From: Scatophagus argus
Lineage: Eukaryota > Chordata > Actinopteri > Scatophagidae
Direction of reading: 5' to 3'
Length of the DNA stretch: 64,000 bases
Assembly: GCF_020382885.2 (NCBI RefSeq)
Contig: NC_058512.1
Location: 1,046,001-1,110,000 of the forward strand
Both the position numbers and the translations under genes were made by a program. Shown here in pieces: positions 50,293 through 62,434 of this stretch. Position 1 is the stretch's first letter; every line of letters starts with the position of its first letter. A model generated the notes under the pieces. That model was not told where the DNA came from and ran no database searches. It worked only from the letters and a program-made list of their open reading frames with translations.

Positions 50293-51614
50293 GTCAGTAG
50301 AACCCATTCTGCAAACAAGGTTGCCCTGTGCAGTTGGCTGTGTACATACACCATGTGTAGATGCATGTGAGCACATTTATTTGTGCAGCAGGGGGGAAAT
50401 GATGCATCACATCTGGAGGGGAGATAAAGCAGAGGGGAAGAAGTGAGAACTTGCTGATAGTCGGCGCGAGTCCCAAAACAAATGGTGTGTGCCACCAGCT
50501 CGCCCTAAACCGAATCACTGAGGCCACTGAATTCAAACAAAAGCCACTTTTACGAGGCCAAGAGGCTCCTTTTCTGTCTGTTATGTGACTTTTCTGGCAT
50601 CAGACAGTTGAGATTGTCTGACAGCTGCAGAGACCTTAAATACAAGACTTTCTCAGACAGACTCTTCATGTTCACTAAAGGAACAAACTTTTAATTCTGC
50701 TCCTGTTTAGAACTGCAGCGATTCGTCAACTGAAAGAAAATTGGCTGCAAACTATTTTGATATTTGTCATTTTTCAAGCAAAGATGTCAAACTTTCGCTG
50801 GTTCCAGCATCCTAAAAGTAAGGACTTGTGTTCATGTCAGTGAATCTTCAAAATTGGGAACTCGTGAATTTGAAAAAGTAACTTTAATGATTCATTTGTT
50901 ATCAAAATGGTTGCAGATAATTTTTGTGTTTCCCTTCAATCTTCAGTCAATGCTGTTCACATGTAAGCTGAATTGACCTCGTGAGCCCCTGTAGTGCAGG
51001 TGATCCCACCTGTCTCGCCTTCACGTTTGTTCTGCAGGCTTCTATGTGAGACTCCGACATTGCTTGAATAACGAGTTTTATTTGACTCCCTCAGTCCATC
51101 CTGCTGCGACGTCCTTCAGGACAGGTGGAAGGTTGTGCTCTGGAATGAGATCCTGTTAGCCGTCTATTTTTGCTAATACCTGATGCTAATCAGGTAAAGC
51201 CACATAGAGGACAGACACAACATGCTGCTGTGCCGTCCCCGGCCGTCTCTGTCCTCCTGCTGCGCGTCTTTGTTTTGACCACAGTGGCGGCGAAGCCGTC
51301 CTGCGGTGCGATGCAGCCGTCAGGGCCTCACGGTCCCTCGCTGGGCCGAGCAGCGCCGTCTGCTGCTCATCTCCACACACACAGCCGGTAGCCACGGAGG
51401 CAATCACCATGGCAACAGCGCGTCTCGTCTCTGCAAGCAACGGTGGCTGCGTTTTCATCCCCCCCGGCCCTCGTCTTCCTCAGATAATGTTTCATTGAGT
51501 GTAGATTTGACTGCTCGTTGTGAGATTATTATCCATTGTTGGTGTGTTGGAGAGTGACACACAGTGTGTCGTTTTTAGCCAGTAATGCCTGGTGCCATCT
51601 TCTGTAATTATGAA

Positions 51615-51645
<31 letters not shown>

Positions 51646-53557
51646 GTACATCTGTAGGAGGAGGAGAAACTCTGAGCCTTCATCAGCTGCTTTAGTGGCC
51701 CTAATAAAATCAAGACAACCTGCATTATTGAGGCTAATACAGTAAATGCGGCCGCTCGTCTTTCATGGTCCTGCCGTCCTACGATTGTTTACTTCGCTGC
51801 GTGTCTGTTGTCCTCATCACAAGTCACTCTTGTTGGTTACACTTTTTAAAATGACTTTTCACACCACAGGCAAAGCAGATTTTTGCAGTTGCAGTTCTCG
51901 TTGCCCTGCGGGGACACATGAAGTTGAAAGTTGGAGTCAGTGTTAAGTAAACCAAAGTGTTCCAGTTAAAGTTGTGGCCCAAAGATTCCAAAGGCTTTTT
52001 GATCTTTAGTGGCGGTGAAGGACATTTAAAAGAGCTAACGTGAACCTGCTGTGGTCACCTGTGTTGGCGTGCTAACATTTGCTTATCAGCAGAGTATTTT
52101 ATTGAAGTTTAAAACACTGGCACTGCCGGTTAAGTTTGACATCTTTGTGTTGCATCCTGGCAGAGTTTTCCTGATTTGTATAAAACATAACCCTGTATTG
52201 TTATAATGTAGCGTCACAGAGTCAGAGAGCAGTCACAGCTGCAAACTTTGAGAGGAACCATCAAAGTCAGAGGGATTTATCCTCAGGACTGTGAATGGGT
52301 ACCACATTTCATGGGAGTCCATCTGATAGTTGAGATATTTCAGCTCGAACCAGTAAAATAACCAGCACACGAATTTTATCGAGTGTGTTTATGTTGTTTC
52401 TCCAGGCTTCCTGCTGTTCAAGGACTTCTGTATGAATGAAATCGACGAGGCCGTGCCGCAGCTCAAGTTCTACGAAGAAGTAAGTCTGAGGTTTCCTACG
52501 TGTGTGGGATCAGACGGCGTGGTGGCGTGGGTTAGAGATTAGGCCTGTAATCCCTCTCAGGAAGCGTTCGTTTGGTGTGACGCTGAGCTGACCTCTCGAT
52601 GTGTTTGTTTCAGATTAAGGACTACGAGAAGCTGGACTCCGAGGAGGAGCGGTTGAGCCGCAGCCGGCAGATTTACGACGGCTACATCATGAAGGAGCTC
52701 CTGTCCTGTTCACATGTGAGGACACGCACACATCCACAACGGGCACGGGGACCAAGCACCTGGCGGGGGGCCCCCCTGGTCTCAAGATTTGCCCAAAAGT
52801 TGAATCGATTCAAATGTTTTCAACAGTTATGTTGTAATTAGTTAACGTAGCCTGACTGCAGCACCCACACTCAGATGAATGTGAGCAAATAGAAATGATG
52901 AAAATCCTTCGCTCTCACAGCAACCTTTAATTAAGGTGCAAAATAAGTTTTACATCCACCACTGATGCATCCTGGGACATTTTCTTGATGCATTGTGACT
53001 TCAGACTCTTGAACTCAGATCAGAGCGCCGTGGCTCTTTGTGTGGTTCCGTCCTGGTTGAGTAAAGCTGTAAGAAACGTTTACGAAACAAAGCCGTTGCT
53101 CACTCGCAGATGGATGTTTCAGCTTCTCATGTGAAAAGCAGCTTGTGTGTTAGACCAGGATTTTGTCTGTCAGGCAGAATGAAATCGGGCCCTCATCACC
53201 ACACACAGTTTGCTTCTTGATATCAGATCGTTTTTCTTTGGTTTAGTGGAACGAATTGATCTGTTGTTTCCAGAAAAAGACAAAAACACAACAGACTGAG
53301 ACAGAACCATTTCATTCTGTGATTATAAAGTGCTGTAAACACGATTCACTCATTCAGAACAGTTCAGTTTATGTTTTTTACTCATGAAGCAACCAAAACT
53401 TTGCACATACTGGAACACAGAGGCATGATGGGAAACGAGTCCCAACAAACAGCACACCACAGTGCAGCTTTTGTCCTCCTGCAAGACAACAGTTTGGGAT
53501 GTAAAGCAGAGTTAGTCCTCGCTGCTGTCTGAAGGGAGGAAGTTATTAAACACACCG

Positions 53558-53600
<43 letters not shown>

Positions 53601-56600
53601 TCGTTGGTCTCAGGGCAGTGTTATGTTCCTGCTCATGTTACACTAGGGGACGCACGTCCTCTTACAGACAAAAACAGAAGTGAAATTACTGGTAGTGCTG
53701 CATTTTTTTTAATGACTGCTTTTTTTTATTTCTTCCTCTTTGTCCCAGCCATTTTCTAAGAAAGCAGTGGACCATGTGCAGAGTCACTTAACAAAGAAAC
53801 AGGTTCCCCCGACTCTCTTTCAGGTAACACACTCACTGGTTTCTCTCTTCTTCTGCTGCAGCAGAGGCAGAAGAAAGACAGAAATTGTGTCACAGTTAAT
53901 CATGTCTTCATTCGTTCTTCATTCATTTCATTTCACTGGGGACCTCACATCAGTCTCTACTGCATTCATTTCCTGGAGACCAACCACCCACCCACCCAAA
54001 AACCTGCTTTTCCCCAACTGGGGGATGCAGCTTTTGTCCCCAGTTGGACCAGAGGTCCCCATGAACTTCAGTCTGAAATATGTCCCTGGAAGAAGCCTAT
54101 GAAACACAGAGTTTAGCCCCTTCTCAGAATGGCTGTGGAAGACTTGCTCTGTTGCTGGGGAAACGGCAAAAAGTTTTGTCATCCTTATTTTCATATTGAG
54201 AACCTGTTAAGTGAACAGTTGTCAGAGCAAACAGAAAATCTATTTAAATAAATTATACAAATTCCATGAACATCTTCGGTCTAGTCAGTATAATCTTCAT
54301 AAACCTCCCAGTGTGAAAAGTTGGCAGCCAAGAAGCTCATAACTTCACTGACTGACTGGACTGTAGGTTTCACTGCGGCCAACATGAAATAACGAGTGCG
54401 TCCACTGATGCCACAGGAAACGCAATATAGAATTAGTCTTACAAAGCTTCAAAGAAACTGTATCACTTTTATTTAAAAGATCTCTGAGGGTGGACTTTGT
54501 TGAGTAACAGTTTAAAATGATTTAAAAGACATAAGAATAAAACAGTTAAGTCGATAAATGCAGTTCAGTTCAGTTCAGTCAGAACAGGAACAGAAACTTG
54601 ATGATTTATGGTCAAAGATTTAAAGTCACCAGGTGGTAGTTTAAATCAAACTGTCATAAAAGGTTCTTTTTGACAGTTGGGTCATAGAAACTAACAGCAG
54701 GACCCCCCCAGGCTCGGCGTCAACTCATTAGATCTGGTCTGATGTGGACCCGTCCAGCATGACTGTTAAATACAATGACAACAAATAAACAAACACAGTA
54801 AAGACCAGACAGCCTTTACATACAACATGACCAAAGCACGTGAGCATCGCCTGTAATCAGCCGATCCGCGACTAACAGCCCGTATGTGATGAAACGAGAT
54901 GCCGCGAGGTTTTACGTTTGCTTCGCGGCAGCTAATTGGAGCAAAGCACCATAACGTCGTAGAACAAGGAAAGTGGATGCAGAGGCGTTTTTCGTTCAGG
55001 CCAAAGTTAGTTTGTGTTCAGCAGTCAGACGCACGCTGGATGAAGCAGACGGCGGCGTGTCTGGTTTTTGAGCTGTGAGTCGTGTCAGATGGTGACAGCA
55101 GTTTAACTTAGTTTGTGGTACTTCCTGTCTTCACTGGCAGAGGCTTTCAGTTGACAATTTATCACTATCACCATCTGTTTCATGTGTCTAAGTACTGAGT
55201 AAGTACTAAAGGCTGGAGTTAACTGAAGTATCTTCGTTTTTAAAGCTCGTCTCCCTCGTCTGGCTGCCCGACTGTTGGTACCAAAACAGCAACGTGTGGC
55301 TTGCTCAGCTAACTCAATCAGCACTGCTGTTCTCATTTTTGGGAAATTGGCTATTCATTCCTAAAAAAAACTGTCATGTGATTGGCTAAAAATAGCTTAG
55401 GTTCTGTGATGCTATTGGCTGTTAATGTCAACACTTTGCAAAATTCCTTATCAAGTGCGTTTCTAAAGGGATTTATATCGTTTCCGCCCAGCTTTGATTC
55501 TGTGGAATGTATTCAAGTGTTCTATCTCCATCAACATTATTTTTAAACTGCAGTTGCCAAAAGGGCCACACAAATAAAATAGAACAACAGTTGTTTTCTT
55601 CCAGCTCAGTAAATCTAATCGACAATTTCCTCTTTTAGACTACAACGTGGCTCTTACTCTGGATATAAAATTATGTCCAGTGACTTCATTTTGGCCCAAA
55701 GATATTACATCAACCTGTCAGTATTTCCTGTATACTTCATGAGCCTTCAGTGGTACTTTTTTGATTTTATATCCTGCTGCTTTGGAGCTCCCTCGTCGAA
55801 ATGCAAGGACGTGAACGTTCAGAAACAAAACGAAAGAGGTGCACCTCTTTCAAGGCCGAACCCCACAAAAGCTTCTTGTCGGTACCGGAAGTCCAGGCCA
55901 GCCATCAGGACGAAGCACAGATGATATTTTGAATGCATTTGCAAAGAATTTTTGTCACATATTCAGTGAGAGAAACGTGACCTGAGCTGCTGTTTATGCG
56001 TCTCCCCCCTCCAGCCCTACATAGTGGAGATCTGTGACAGCCTGAGAGGGAAGATCTTCCAGAAGTTCATTGAGAGGTGAGATGGGGAAGGTGGAGAGGG
56101 AGGTGGGGCGAAGAGCTTCACCACATACAGTAAATTCACATTTTATCCTATTTTTCTTTTTTCCTCAGTGACAAATTTACTCGTTTTTGCCAGTGGAAGA
56201 ACGTGGAGCTCAACATCCACGTGAGTACAAGTCACTTTCACACTCACACTTGTTTGTCTGTTAGTGTACACATAGCCGTTATTCCTTTTCCCCGCCACCT
56301 CCTGAAGGTCCCGTCCAGAACTCCCGGTCTGAATCTGGGGGACAGTCAAGAGCTTACTGTCTCCACTCAGCCTGTATCTTCTAGGCACAGAACATTTTGG
56401 CCAGATGAGTACGTACCTGACCTGTTTGACTGTGAAACCAGTTTGTTCTGGATGGTTCAACAGGAAGTCAAGGACCAAGTGATGGCAATGCAGATTTAAC
56501 GTTTAAACCTTTCACTTTGTGACACTGACTCACTGTGTAATGCTGTGTGACGTGTTGCTATGGTTACCAAGTGACGTCATTTCCCACAGTTTTCGACCTC

Positions 56601-59600
56601 GTATCCTGGTTTTCATCAACAGGTGGCTTTTGCTGAAATATCACAGATAAAAAACCAAACCTGTTAAAAAGCTTGTTGTCAAAGTTCCATTCTCTTGTCC
56701 TACAAATCTCATGTGTGCTCCCACACAGTCCTGAGGTCCGTCTGGTTAACAACCGCACCACAGACTAACGATAAGACCGTGTACCATGTGGATGATGTGG
56801 TTAGAAGTTTCAGTCATGTCTGTGGAAAGTGTTGCACCAAAATTCTCCAGCAAAACTCTTTTGAAACCGTTGATCACAAATGATGCAGAATCAGGGGGTG
56901 GTTTTGAGAAGGTGTTAGAAAACAGGCAACAATTTGTGAAGATTTGCGAGCATAAATCAGCAGGTTTGTATCTTGTGTGGTCCTCCAGGGGTCAGCATCA
57001 GGACCACTGTTTCAGCACAGGAAAAAACACCAGACTTAGTGTGAAGTCGCTGCTGTTCTGCTTTTGTTAAAGTCCTTGTGCTCCATCCTCAGCTGACCAT
57101 GAACGACTTCAGCGTGCATCGGATCATCGGCAGGGGCGGCTTCGGCGAGGTGTACGGCTGCAGGAAGGCCGACACGGGGAAGATGTAAGCCGAGCCACAC
57201 TGAAAAGGCAGCGAAAGCTTTAAAGGACGCGACCACACTGTGGCTGGTGATGATGTGTGATCTGTGCTGTTTGAACCTCAGGTACGCCATGAAGTGTTTG
57301 GACAAGAAGAGGATCAAGATGAAGCAGGGGGAGACTCTAGCGCTCAACGAAAGAATCATGCTGTCGTTAGTCAGCACAGGGGTGAGTTAGCTTTTACTGT
57401 GTGGAGGTGGGAACCGCTGGACTAAACCGTCAGAGTGTCTCCACCTGACACTGATGCATCTGCATGAACGATCCATTAATGTCACAGAGAATCAGATGTC
57501 AGTCAGACATGTTTTACTGCAGTACTTTCACTTCAGTAGTACTTTGATTGCACGACATTCACGCACAGTTTCTGATGTGGCTCAAACTCTTTGACGCTCT
57601 CTGCAGGACTGCCCGTTCATTGTGTGTATGACGTACGCCTTCCACACCCCCGACAAGCTCTGCTTCATCCTGGACCTCATGAACGGTAGGATGACCTCCA
57701 CCTCCACCCGCTCAGATTAAAGTCGAGCCCCAGTCAGTCCGTCGTGAGACACACAGATTGGATTACTCAGCCGGTCAGGTCGTTCCTCCCCCAGAGAATC
57801 AAGCGTTGATGGGATTTTGACCTCACTGGTGACGCCTCACACCGCTGCGACCTTCCTGTGTTAGCTGTCTAATATCAGCTTTCTTTTAACACTCCTCACA
57901 CCTCGTCGCCAGTGTTTCCTCTTGAGGATCAGTCGGCCAACAGCCAGTTTCCGAGCTTCATCGGAGACTGCACTCGGCCCGTCACAATCAGATCCTGAGT
58001 CACCGTTCAAAGCCAACGCCCAGCATAGTCATCATCATACAGTGTACAGTATGAGGCTGTAGGCTCTAATAGTGTCAGTCCAACTATTAATACAGCTGAT
58101 CAATACATGTTGAGACTGCAGTCATAGGAGGCCTCCCATCGATTCTCATTTTCTCCCCTGAGAAGATTACCACAACTTATTGAAGGACATTGATTAAAGC
58201 ATGAGGTGTTATGAGGTCATACTGATGCACCGTGTGTGTGTGTGTGTGTGTGTGTGTGTTCAGGGGGTGACCTGCACTACCACCTGTCTCAGCACGGCGT
58301 GTTCAGTGAGAAAGAAATGCGTTTCTACGCAGCTGAAATCATCCTGGGCCTGGAGCACATGCACAACCGCTTCGTCGTCTACAGAGACCTCAAGGTAAAG
58401 ACCCGGCAAGTCTGTTTCTGTGGGAAAGACCCAAACCACCAGCAAATAAATCCACCTTAACAATCTCGATTCAGTGTCAGGCGCTTTGGACCAAGTAGCT
58501 ATGGGGGCCCCCCGAGAACTGCAGTACCTTCATGTTTTTTTTTTCTGTCTGCGTTCACCCCGCCAACAGGAACACCGAAGTGATGCAAGTCAGACGGTTG
58601 TCAGTGTAGCAACTCGACATACAGCTGCAACATTTGGACAGATTGTTGTTTTTGTTTTGTTTCGTTTAGCAGCAGACTCGTGTTCAGCCAATCAGAGTAC
58701 GCTTGATGTCAGTCCCTCGAGTGATGGCAGAGTTCCTCCTCTGACGTCTGAGCTCAAAAAGTTCCTCAAAACACCTTCTAAGAGCAACCGTTGTTCCTGT
58801 TAACACAGGATGCTTCTTTGAACTGTGAAAAGGCTCCACATATTCACTGCCTTTGCGTCTGCGCTTGCGTCTCCATCACCTTCTGAGAAAACAGTATCTG
58901 CTCTTTAGCTGCTGAACGCTGCACTGTGTCCACCAGCTGCCGGCTGAGTCTGTCTGCTGCTTGATGAAGAAGCAAACTGCAAAGTTGTGTCTCATAAGAC
59001 CAAAACAGTGAGTCAAAAGTCACTCAAAGGCTCAAGCTGAGAGCAACATCAGTCATCCGACATTTTTCACTTTACTCATAATCACTTGATGTATTTTTTC
59101 CAAAACTATATTTAATTTAAAGCTGATTAGTGCAGCTCAGTAGAGCATCAGATGTGGATTAATCTGCCGCTGATAAAAACTACATTGAACAGCTGCAGTG
59201 ACCTCAACCACAACGAGCTGATTCTAGTTTAAAGATGAAACTATATATATAATATACATGTAAATGAACATATTGAGAAGGTGTTGAGAAGGTTTACGTC
59301 TTCAGTGGGAACCAGTGAGCTCGGAGCCACAGACGGGAAATCTTTCAGTGTGATCTGAATATCTTCGAGTCTGATGTGTTCGGGTGACGGCTGGATGAAA
59401 ACATGAATCAAAGTGACGTTAGTTGCTTGAAGTTTGAGCTGCTGGCTGGTCAGCGGAAACCCTGAACGCAGCTCTGACACACCTGCACAGACTGATATCA
59501 GACGTGTTTTCAGCCGTCCTCTGTTTTTCCTCTGATCCCCCTGTTTGGACTGGTTGCCATAATAACAGATATATTTTGCTGGAAGTCAGGGAACAGTTTA

Positions 59601-61515
59601 AGGGCTTCAGTAAACAGTGCAGAACAATGCAGATAATACTTTGAGGCTGAGTGTCGGAGGGGGGAAGAGCCAAACAGCCGAGGATAACCAGAACAGGAGG
59701 TTTCCTTTTACTGCCGCTGAATTGTCTCCCGTTGAGAGGAAATTTCAGCTGAAGTCGTGAATTAGTGAGGTCTCCAGCATTGTTTCCTACGCTCCTGGTC
59801 TTGTCTCTGGTCTTCTCCTTCATCAGTATCTCCCTCTGTGCCCCTCAGCCAGCTAACATCCTGTTGGACGAGCACGGTCACGTTCGTATCTCCGACCTCG
59901 GCCTGGCCTGCGACTTCTCCAAGAAGAAACCCCACGCCAGCGTGTGAGTATCCCAGTTAGACCCACCAGGGTTGCTCCTCCAGGGGGCGGTGTGCTCAGG
60001 GACTGTAATCCCAGCTGGAGCTCGAGTTCAGTGGGGGTGGGACTAAATGAGGGCACAGGAATAAATTGTCGTAGTACCCAGTTGGACTCAGCACTGCGTC
60101 TTGATGAGCTTGCGCTGAAGAAGAAACTCGCCGAGGATAAATGGCGGGCAGATCGACAACATTTTTTATGTCCTTCCTTTAAACACTGTTTTAACTTCCT
60201 GTGGGTTTTAATGGTGTCAGTTCCTGCTTTGTTTCTTCTTCAGCCGCGCCCTGATGCATCGTAGCCGTCACTCTGTGGTGTATATACAGTACATACAGTA
60301 TGTTTAATTACTACAACACTGATACACCGATGAGTTTCAGGGGAGCTGGGTCATCAGCTGGTCCTTCAGGTCCAGACTGGAGAGATTCACTGAGTCTGAA
60401 GAAGTCGAATCAGATTTGAAGTAACGACTTGGGATACGATCGCTGCGTGTTGTTTTCTGTTGCTGTCGTTTGTTTTTCTCACGTTTTTGTTTATGAGCAG
60501 GACGAGGGCAGATATTTTATGAGTCACGTGTCCTCCTCGTGTGTGTGTGTGTTTGACGAGGAGCTGTGGTGTCTTTGTCACAGGGGCACTCATGGTTACA
60601 TGGCTCCGGAGGTCCTTCAGAAGGGGACGGCGTACGACAGCAGCGCCGACTGGTTCTCCTTAGGCTGCATGCTCTTCAAACTCCTGCGAGGGTAAGAACT
60701 CCACCTGCTCTCCTCTTGCTCCTCCTCTTCTTCTTCTCCACTCTGTTCTTCTTTTCTGACTTCCTGTCTGCTTTCAGCCCTCTTCTGTCACTCCTCTTTG
60801 AATCTGCTCTCTCGCCGTCCGTTTGGTGTGTGTTTGATCTTGTTTGTGTGTGTGTTTGTTTGATCTGGAGTGTGTAAATGCCAGAGGTTCAGGCCCGGCA
60901 GGTCAGAAATCAGCCAAAAGGGGGAAGAAGAACGTGTGTGTGACGTGTCTTTCCATTGATGTTTGATCTGCGTGTGTGTGTGTGTGTGTGTGAGAACACT
61001 TTAAAGAGGACGAGTGTGTTGGTCTTTAGTGAAAGGTTGGCTGCTTCAGAGACGGATGGACGTGTTTTAACGCTCCAAGAATCCTCTGTTTAGTTCAAAA
61101 GTAAAACAGATGTTACTCACATGAATTCTAAACAATATCACGTCCTTTATTCTCCATCAGAATCATCTTGTAACTCACACTTTGTTATTCGTTAAACGTG
61201 GGCCCTTGTGTTTCCACGCTGTGGTGTGTAATTGATCGGTGCTTACCGAAAGCTTTAGAGTTGGTTAGCTGATCACCTCAGCTGCACTGGCTGTGGTGTA
61301 ATCATCAGAGAAGATTCACCTGGATTCAACCGTGTGGATGAGGAAATGACTCACCTGTTGAGTCTTCACAGTCAGACGCTTTATGAAAACAAGCATCAAC
61401 AAAATTGTCAGCTGTTGTGTCTAAGATGTCACAGCAGAATGTTTTTAAATGGTTCTCTTAATGCACACAATACGTTTTAGACAACGTTTAACCTTAAATT
61501 GTGCTCAATTTTGAC

Positions 61516-61559
<44 letters not shown>

Positions 61560-62434
61560 GCCTGGCCTGTCTGAGTTTAAACTTCTTGTTAAAATGTTGG
61601 AGTAATTTGTCCTGATGAACATCTCGTTTCCCTTCAGTCTCAGCTTTGTGTTGGCTCTCAGGCTTTTTGCTTTATTTCTTAGACGGGGACACGAGCTCCC
61701 TGTTTGCATCCATAAAGTTCAGACTTGGATTTATTGATTAAAGTCCTTCCGGTCTCCCAGCAGTGGATTTTGATGTCCTTTAGCTCAGACTGCACAATTA
61801 GACTCAATGAAGATGCAGTTCGGAAGCTGCTGCTCTCCCATTAAGGCTGCCAGTTCTCATTTGATCACTGTGTCTCGGCGGCGTGCGGCGCATCTCTTTG
61901 TGTCCCGGATGGAGATGCTGCTCGGTCTCATTAACGTGTTCCCTTGACAAACTGGCCTCAGAGGCCGAGCTCTTCAGCTGGTCTGCACTGAAGCGCAAAG
62001 CTGTTTGTGCAAGTGCTTTTTTCACTGTTTGGAGCATATTTGTGACACTTTGCCACCTGATACCCCCACAGTCAGAACCTGAGTGACAAAACATGAACAG
62101 AGGAAAACCAACTGCAGAGATTTGTTGTCAAACTCTCAGCTTTAATTTGAAGTCGGTTACATGCAGGTTTTCCCTCCAGCAGCCTTAATGCTCCAAATAA
62201 TTAGAGAGTACGATGTAGGTCACTTTAAATTACCATTGCCTCATTTATAGTGTTGTTATATTTATGAGCTTCAAGTTTTAACTGTGTGGAGTGACTGGCA
62301 GCTCCTTCCTTTCTTTCGGTTTCTCCAGTAACCACAGTATCTGTCTCTGTCTCTCTGTCCTCTTCAGGCACAGTCCCTTCAGACAGCACAAGACCAAAGA
62401 CAAACACGAGATTGACCGCATGACGCTCACCATG
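29468..62434 (+). CDS. grk3: G protein-coupled receptor kinase 3, N-terminal 409 codons
   Basis: Ser/Thr kinase that phosphorylates agonist-occupied GPCRs, leading to arrestin binding; it is recruited to membranes by G-beta-gamma through a C-terminal PH domain. Exons: 29468-29580, 40036-40112, 52406-52479, 52614-52715, 53749-53823, 56015-56076, 56169-56220, 57093-57184, 57282-57381, 57607-57685, 58264-58394, 59849-59943, 60584-60691, 62368-62434; 1,227 nt, no frame break, all [24 protein letters not shown] is the GRK2/3 N-terminus. The RGS-homology domain spans about 54-175. Kinase marks: Gly loop GRGGFGEV (198-205), Lys220, catalytic Asp317 (YRDLKPAN), Asp335 of [25 protein letters not shown] and [15 protein letters not shown] match GRK3 rather than GRK2. 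The last 280 or so residues (kinase end, PH domain) are beyond the window. Confidence 0.95.
29581..40035 (+). other. grk3: grk3 intron 1
   Basis: 10.5 kb without a recognisable coding exon on either strand. It is AT-rich unique-looking sequence with scattered worn repeat debris and a short CA run near 39,410-39,438. The longest open frames (138 codons at 37,039; 179 codons at 34,538, minus) show no family features. Confidence 0.6.
45788..45819. promoter_or_regulatory. Tandem canonical RFX X-boxes
   Basis: GTTGCCTAGCAAC (45,788-45,800) and, three bases on, the perfect 16-bp palindrome GGTTGCCATGGCAACC (45,804-45,819). Both fit the RFX consensus GTNRCC-(0-3 nt)-RGYAAC exactly. RFX proteins regulate ciliary and neuronal genes. 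A one-mismatch X-box (atcaccatggcaac) also lies at 51,403-51,416 in the same intron. Confidence 0.6.
48772..48811 (+). repeat. (CA)n microsatellite
   Basis: About 20 CA units in grk3 intron 2. Confidence 0.95.
48955..49035 (+). repeat. Retroposon-tail-like fragment with (TTCTA)n
   Basis: 'aaggagctttattgtcattt' followed by 'gtggaacgaaatta' matches a common fish repeat end (ctttattgtcatt...aacgaaatt), followed by a short ttctatt tandem run near 49,008-49,035. The family is assigned from memory. Confidence 0.45.
49911..49964 (+). repeat. (TG)27 microsatellite
   Basis: The longest pure dinucleotide run in the window, in grk3 intron 2; probably highly polymorphic. Confidence 0.95.
50253..50290 (+). 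repeat. (TG)19 microsatellite
   Basis: An uninterrupted TG run in grk3 intron 2, close to two others of the same kind. Confidence 0.95.
53560..53598 (+). repeat. (CA)n microsatellite
   Basis: About 19 CA units in grk3 intron 4, about 150 nt before exon 5. Confidence 0.95.
53824..56014 (+). other. grk3: grk3 intron 5
   Basis: 2.2 kb, non-coding on both strands, AT-rich. It contains a short cagtt tandem near 54,561-54,580. Confidence 0.6.
56554..56579 (+). promoter_or_regulatory. RFX-like site beside a consensus CRE
   Basis: In grk3 intron 7, gttgctatggttacc (56,554-56,568; two mismatches to the X-box consensus) is followed after 3 bp by the perfect CREB/ATF octamer TGACGTCA (56,572-56,579). 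The order resembles the X1-X2 arrangement known from MHC class II promoters, but a functional role is speculative. Confidence 0.35.
58232..58259 (+). repeat. grk3: (GT)14 tract abutting the grk3 exon 11 acceptor
   Basis: Fourteen GT units run directly into 'tcag' and exon 11 begins at 58,264. The tract replaces the usual polypyrimidine tract; see the matching finding. Confidence 0.9.
58395..59848 (+). other. grk3: grk3 intron 11
   Basis: 1.45 kb, no exon or recognisable repeat; short open frames only. Confidence 0.55.
59944..60583 (+). other. grk3: grk3 intron 12
   Basis: 0.6 kb, non-coding; ends in a conventional 'gtctttgtcacag' acceptor. Confidence 0.55.
60692..62367 (+). other. grk3: grk3 intron 13
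   Basis: 1.7 kb, non-coding, with pyrimidine-rich and TG-rich stretches near its start and a run of about 35 T at 61,518-61,552. Confidence 0.55.
61518..61552 (+). repeat. Poly-T run (about 35 nt)
   Basis: Homopolymer in grk3 intron 13. Its exact length may be a sequencing estimate. It could be the tail of a minus-strand retroposon, but no body is recognisable beside it. Confidence 0.9.

Larger units (their letters stand above)
40113..52405 (+). other. grk3: grk3 intron 2
   Basis: 12.3 kb, non-coding. It holds a cluster of long TG/CA microsatellites in its second half (47,470-47,512, 48,772-48,811, 49,911-49,964, 50,067-50,092, 50,253-50,290, 51,615-51,642), a pair of RFX X-box motifs at 45,788-45,819 and a retroposon-tail-like fragment at 48,955. 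Confidence 0.6.
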
